Of a DNA stretch of 5,886 nt, positions 5,471 to 5,886 are shown one piece after another (the stretch's first letter is position 1; each line of letters begins with the position of its first letter). The stretch lies in contig MGZO01000038.1 in the NCBI GenBank assembly GCA_001802655.1, positions 41,310 through 47,195 on the forward strand. The letters run 5' to 3'. The DNA comes from Hydrogenophilales bacterium RIFOXYD1_FULL_62_11 (GTDB lineage: Bacteria > Pseudomonadota > Gammaproteobacteria > Burkholderiales > Thiobacillaceae). A program made the translations under genes and the position numbers. The notes under the pieces are model-generated. The model saw nothing but the letters and a program-made list of their open reading frames with translations. It was not told the origin of the DNA and made no database searches.

Positions 5471-5886
5471 GGCCGCGCCTCCACTTGCGGGCCGGATTCG
5501 GGTATCAGCCAGCCGTAGCCGCGGTCTTCCAGTTCCAGCGCCAGACTGGCGTCGCCCGACCGCACGATGCGTCCGCCCGCCAGCACATGCACCTGGTCGG
5601 GGACGATGTAGTTCAGCAGGCGCTGGTAGTGCGTGACCAGAATCACCGCGCGCTCCGGATGCTTCAGCGCGTTGACCCCGTTGGCCACGGTTTTCAGCGC
5701 GTCGATGTCGAGCCCGGAATCGGTTTCGTCGAGGATGGCGAGGCGCGGTTCCAGTACCGCCATTTGCAGGATTTCGTTGCGCTTTTTCTCGCCGCCGGAG
5801 AAGCCTTCGTTGACCGCGCGGTAGAGAAAGCTGTCGTCCATGCCGAGCAGTTCCAGCTTGCCCTTCACGGTATCGAGAAAGTCCAT
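5467..5886 (-). CDS. sufC: Fe-S assembly ATPase SufC, C-terminal part (5' end beyond the window)
   Basis: SufC is the ABC-type ATPase of the SufBC2D complex; it dimerises on ATP binding and drives the conformational change needed for cluster assembly. The 139 visible residues hold the ABC signature FSGGEKKRNEILQMAVLEP (29-47 of the visible part), Walker B with catalytic Glu (LAILDETDSGLD, 49-60, E54) and the H-loop VTHYQRLL (84-91, H86), ending with the SufC-typical YGWLIPE. Walker A and the Q-loop are absent because about 110 N-terminal residues lie beyond the right edge. SufC is normally about 250 aa. The Met encoded exactly at the window edge (MDFLD) is an internal residue, not the start. 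The SufC-specific 'GEKKRNEILQM' wording separates it from other ABC ATPases. The stop overlaps the sufD start by 4 nt. sufB would be expected further upstream. Confidence 0.95.
   Translation of the reverse strand: MDFLDTVKGKLELLGMDDSFLYRAVNEGFSGGEKKRNEILQMAVLEPRLAILDETDSGLDIDALKTVANGVNALKHPERAVILVTHYQRLLNYIVPDQVHVLAGGRIVRSGDASLALELEDRGYGWLIPESGPQVEARP
5478..5482 (-). promoter_or_regulatory. Ribosome binding site of sufD
   Basis: GGAGG on the minus strand, 7 nt upstream of the ATG at 5470, lies within the last codons of sufC and supports this start. Confidence 0.75.

Noticed and set aside
1..5886. CRISPR arrays, tRNA/rRNA genes, insertion sequences, phage or toxin-antitoxin genes
   Set aside because: No spaced direct repeats, cloverleaf-like segments, terminal inverted repeats or transposase/integrase motifs were seen; almost all bases are covered by recognised genes.

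Overview
The window is a GC-rich stretch of a Gram-negative chromosome, packed with genes on both strands and with no mobile elements, RNA genes or CRISPR. It most resembles a proteobacterium. MsbA (lipid A export) implies an outer membrane, and the SUF genes look beta- or gammaproteobacterial. I lean towards Betaproteobacteria, but the sequence alone does not fix the genus.

Left part (1-1831, minus strand): mgtE (CBS-regulated Mg2+ channel) is followed by the start of msbA, whose 3' part lies beyond the left edge. The two genes share a 4-nt ATGA overlap, so they are probably co-transcribed and translationally coupled. A 108-bp divergent intergenic region (1832-1939) follows. It holds a perfect 12-bp palindrome and plausible but weak -10 elements facing both ways.

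Middle (1940-3028, plus strand): a single gene for a predicted lipoprotein of the sorbosone dehydrogenase / soluble PQQ-glucose dehydrogenase-like beta-propeller family. It converges on the next block across only 39 bp, which contains one modest GC-rich hairpin.

Right part (3068-5886, minus strand; transcription runs from high to low coordinates): the 3' half of a SUF iron-sulfur cluster assembly operon, in the order sufC (5' part beyond the right edge), sufD, sufU, a short DUF59/MIP18 SufT-type gene, and a Rieske-type ferredoxin gene. Spacings are ATGA overlap, ATGA overlap, 8 bp and 1-nt (or 4-nt) overlap, so this is one tightly coupled unit. SufC and SufD would form the SufBCD scaffold complex with SufB, presumably encoded upstream outside the window. 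SufU would relay sulfur from a cysteine desulfurase. The DUF59 protein probably helps cluster maturation or transfer, and the Rieske protein is a likely electron carrier.

The most notable points are the absence of a cysteine desulfurase gene (sufS) between sufD and sufU, where many related operons carry it, and a low-complexity C-terminal tail of about 30 residues on SufU. I found no clearly novel system. This is mostly housekeeping DNA with some unusual arrangement details.
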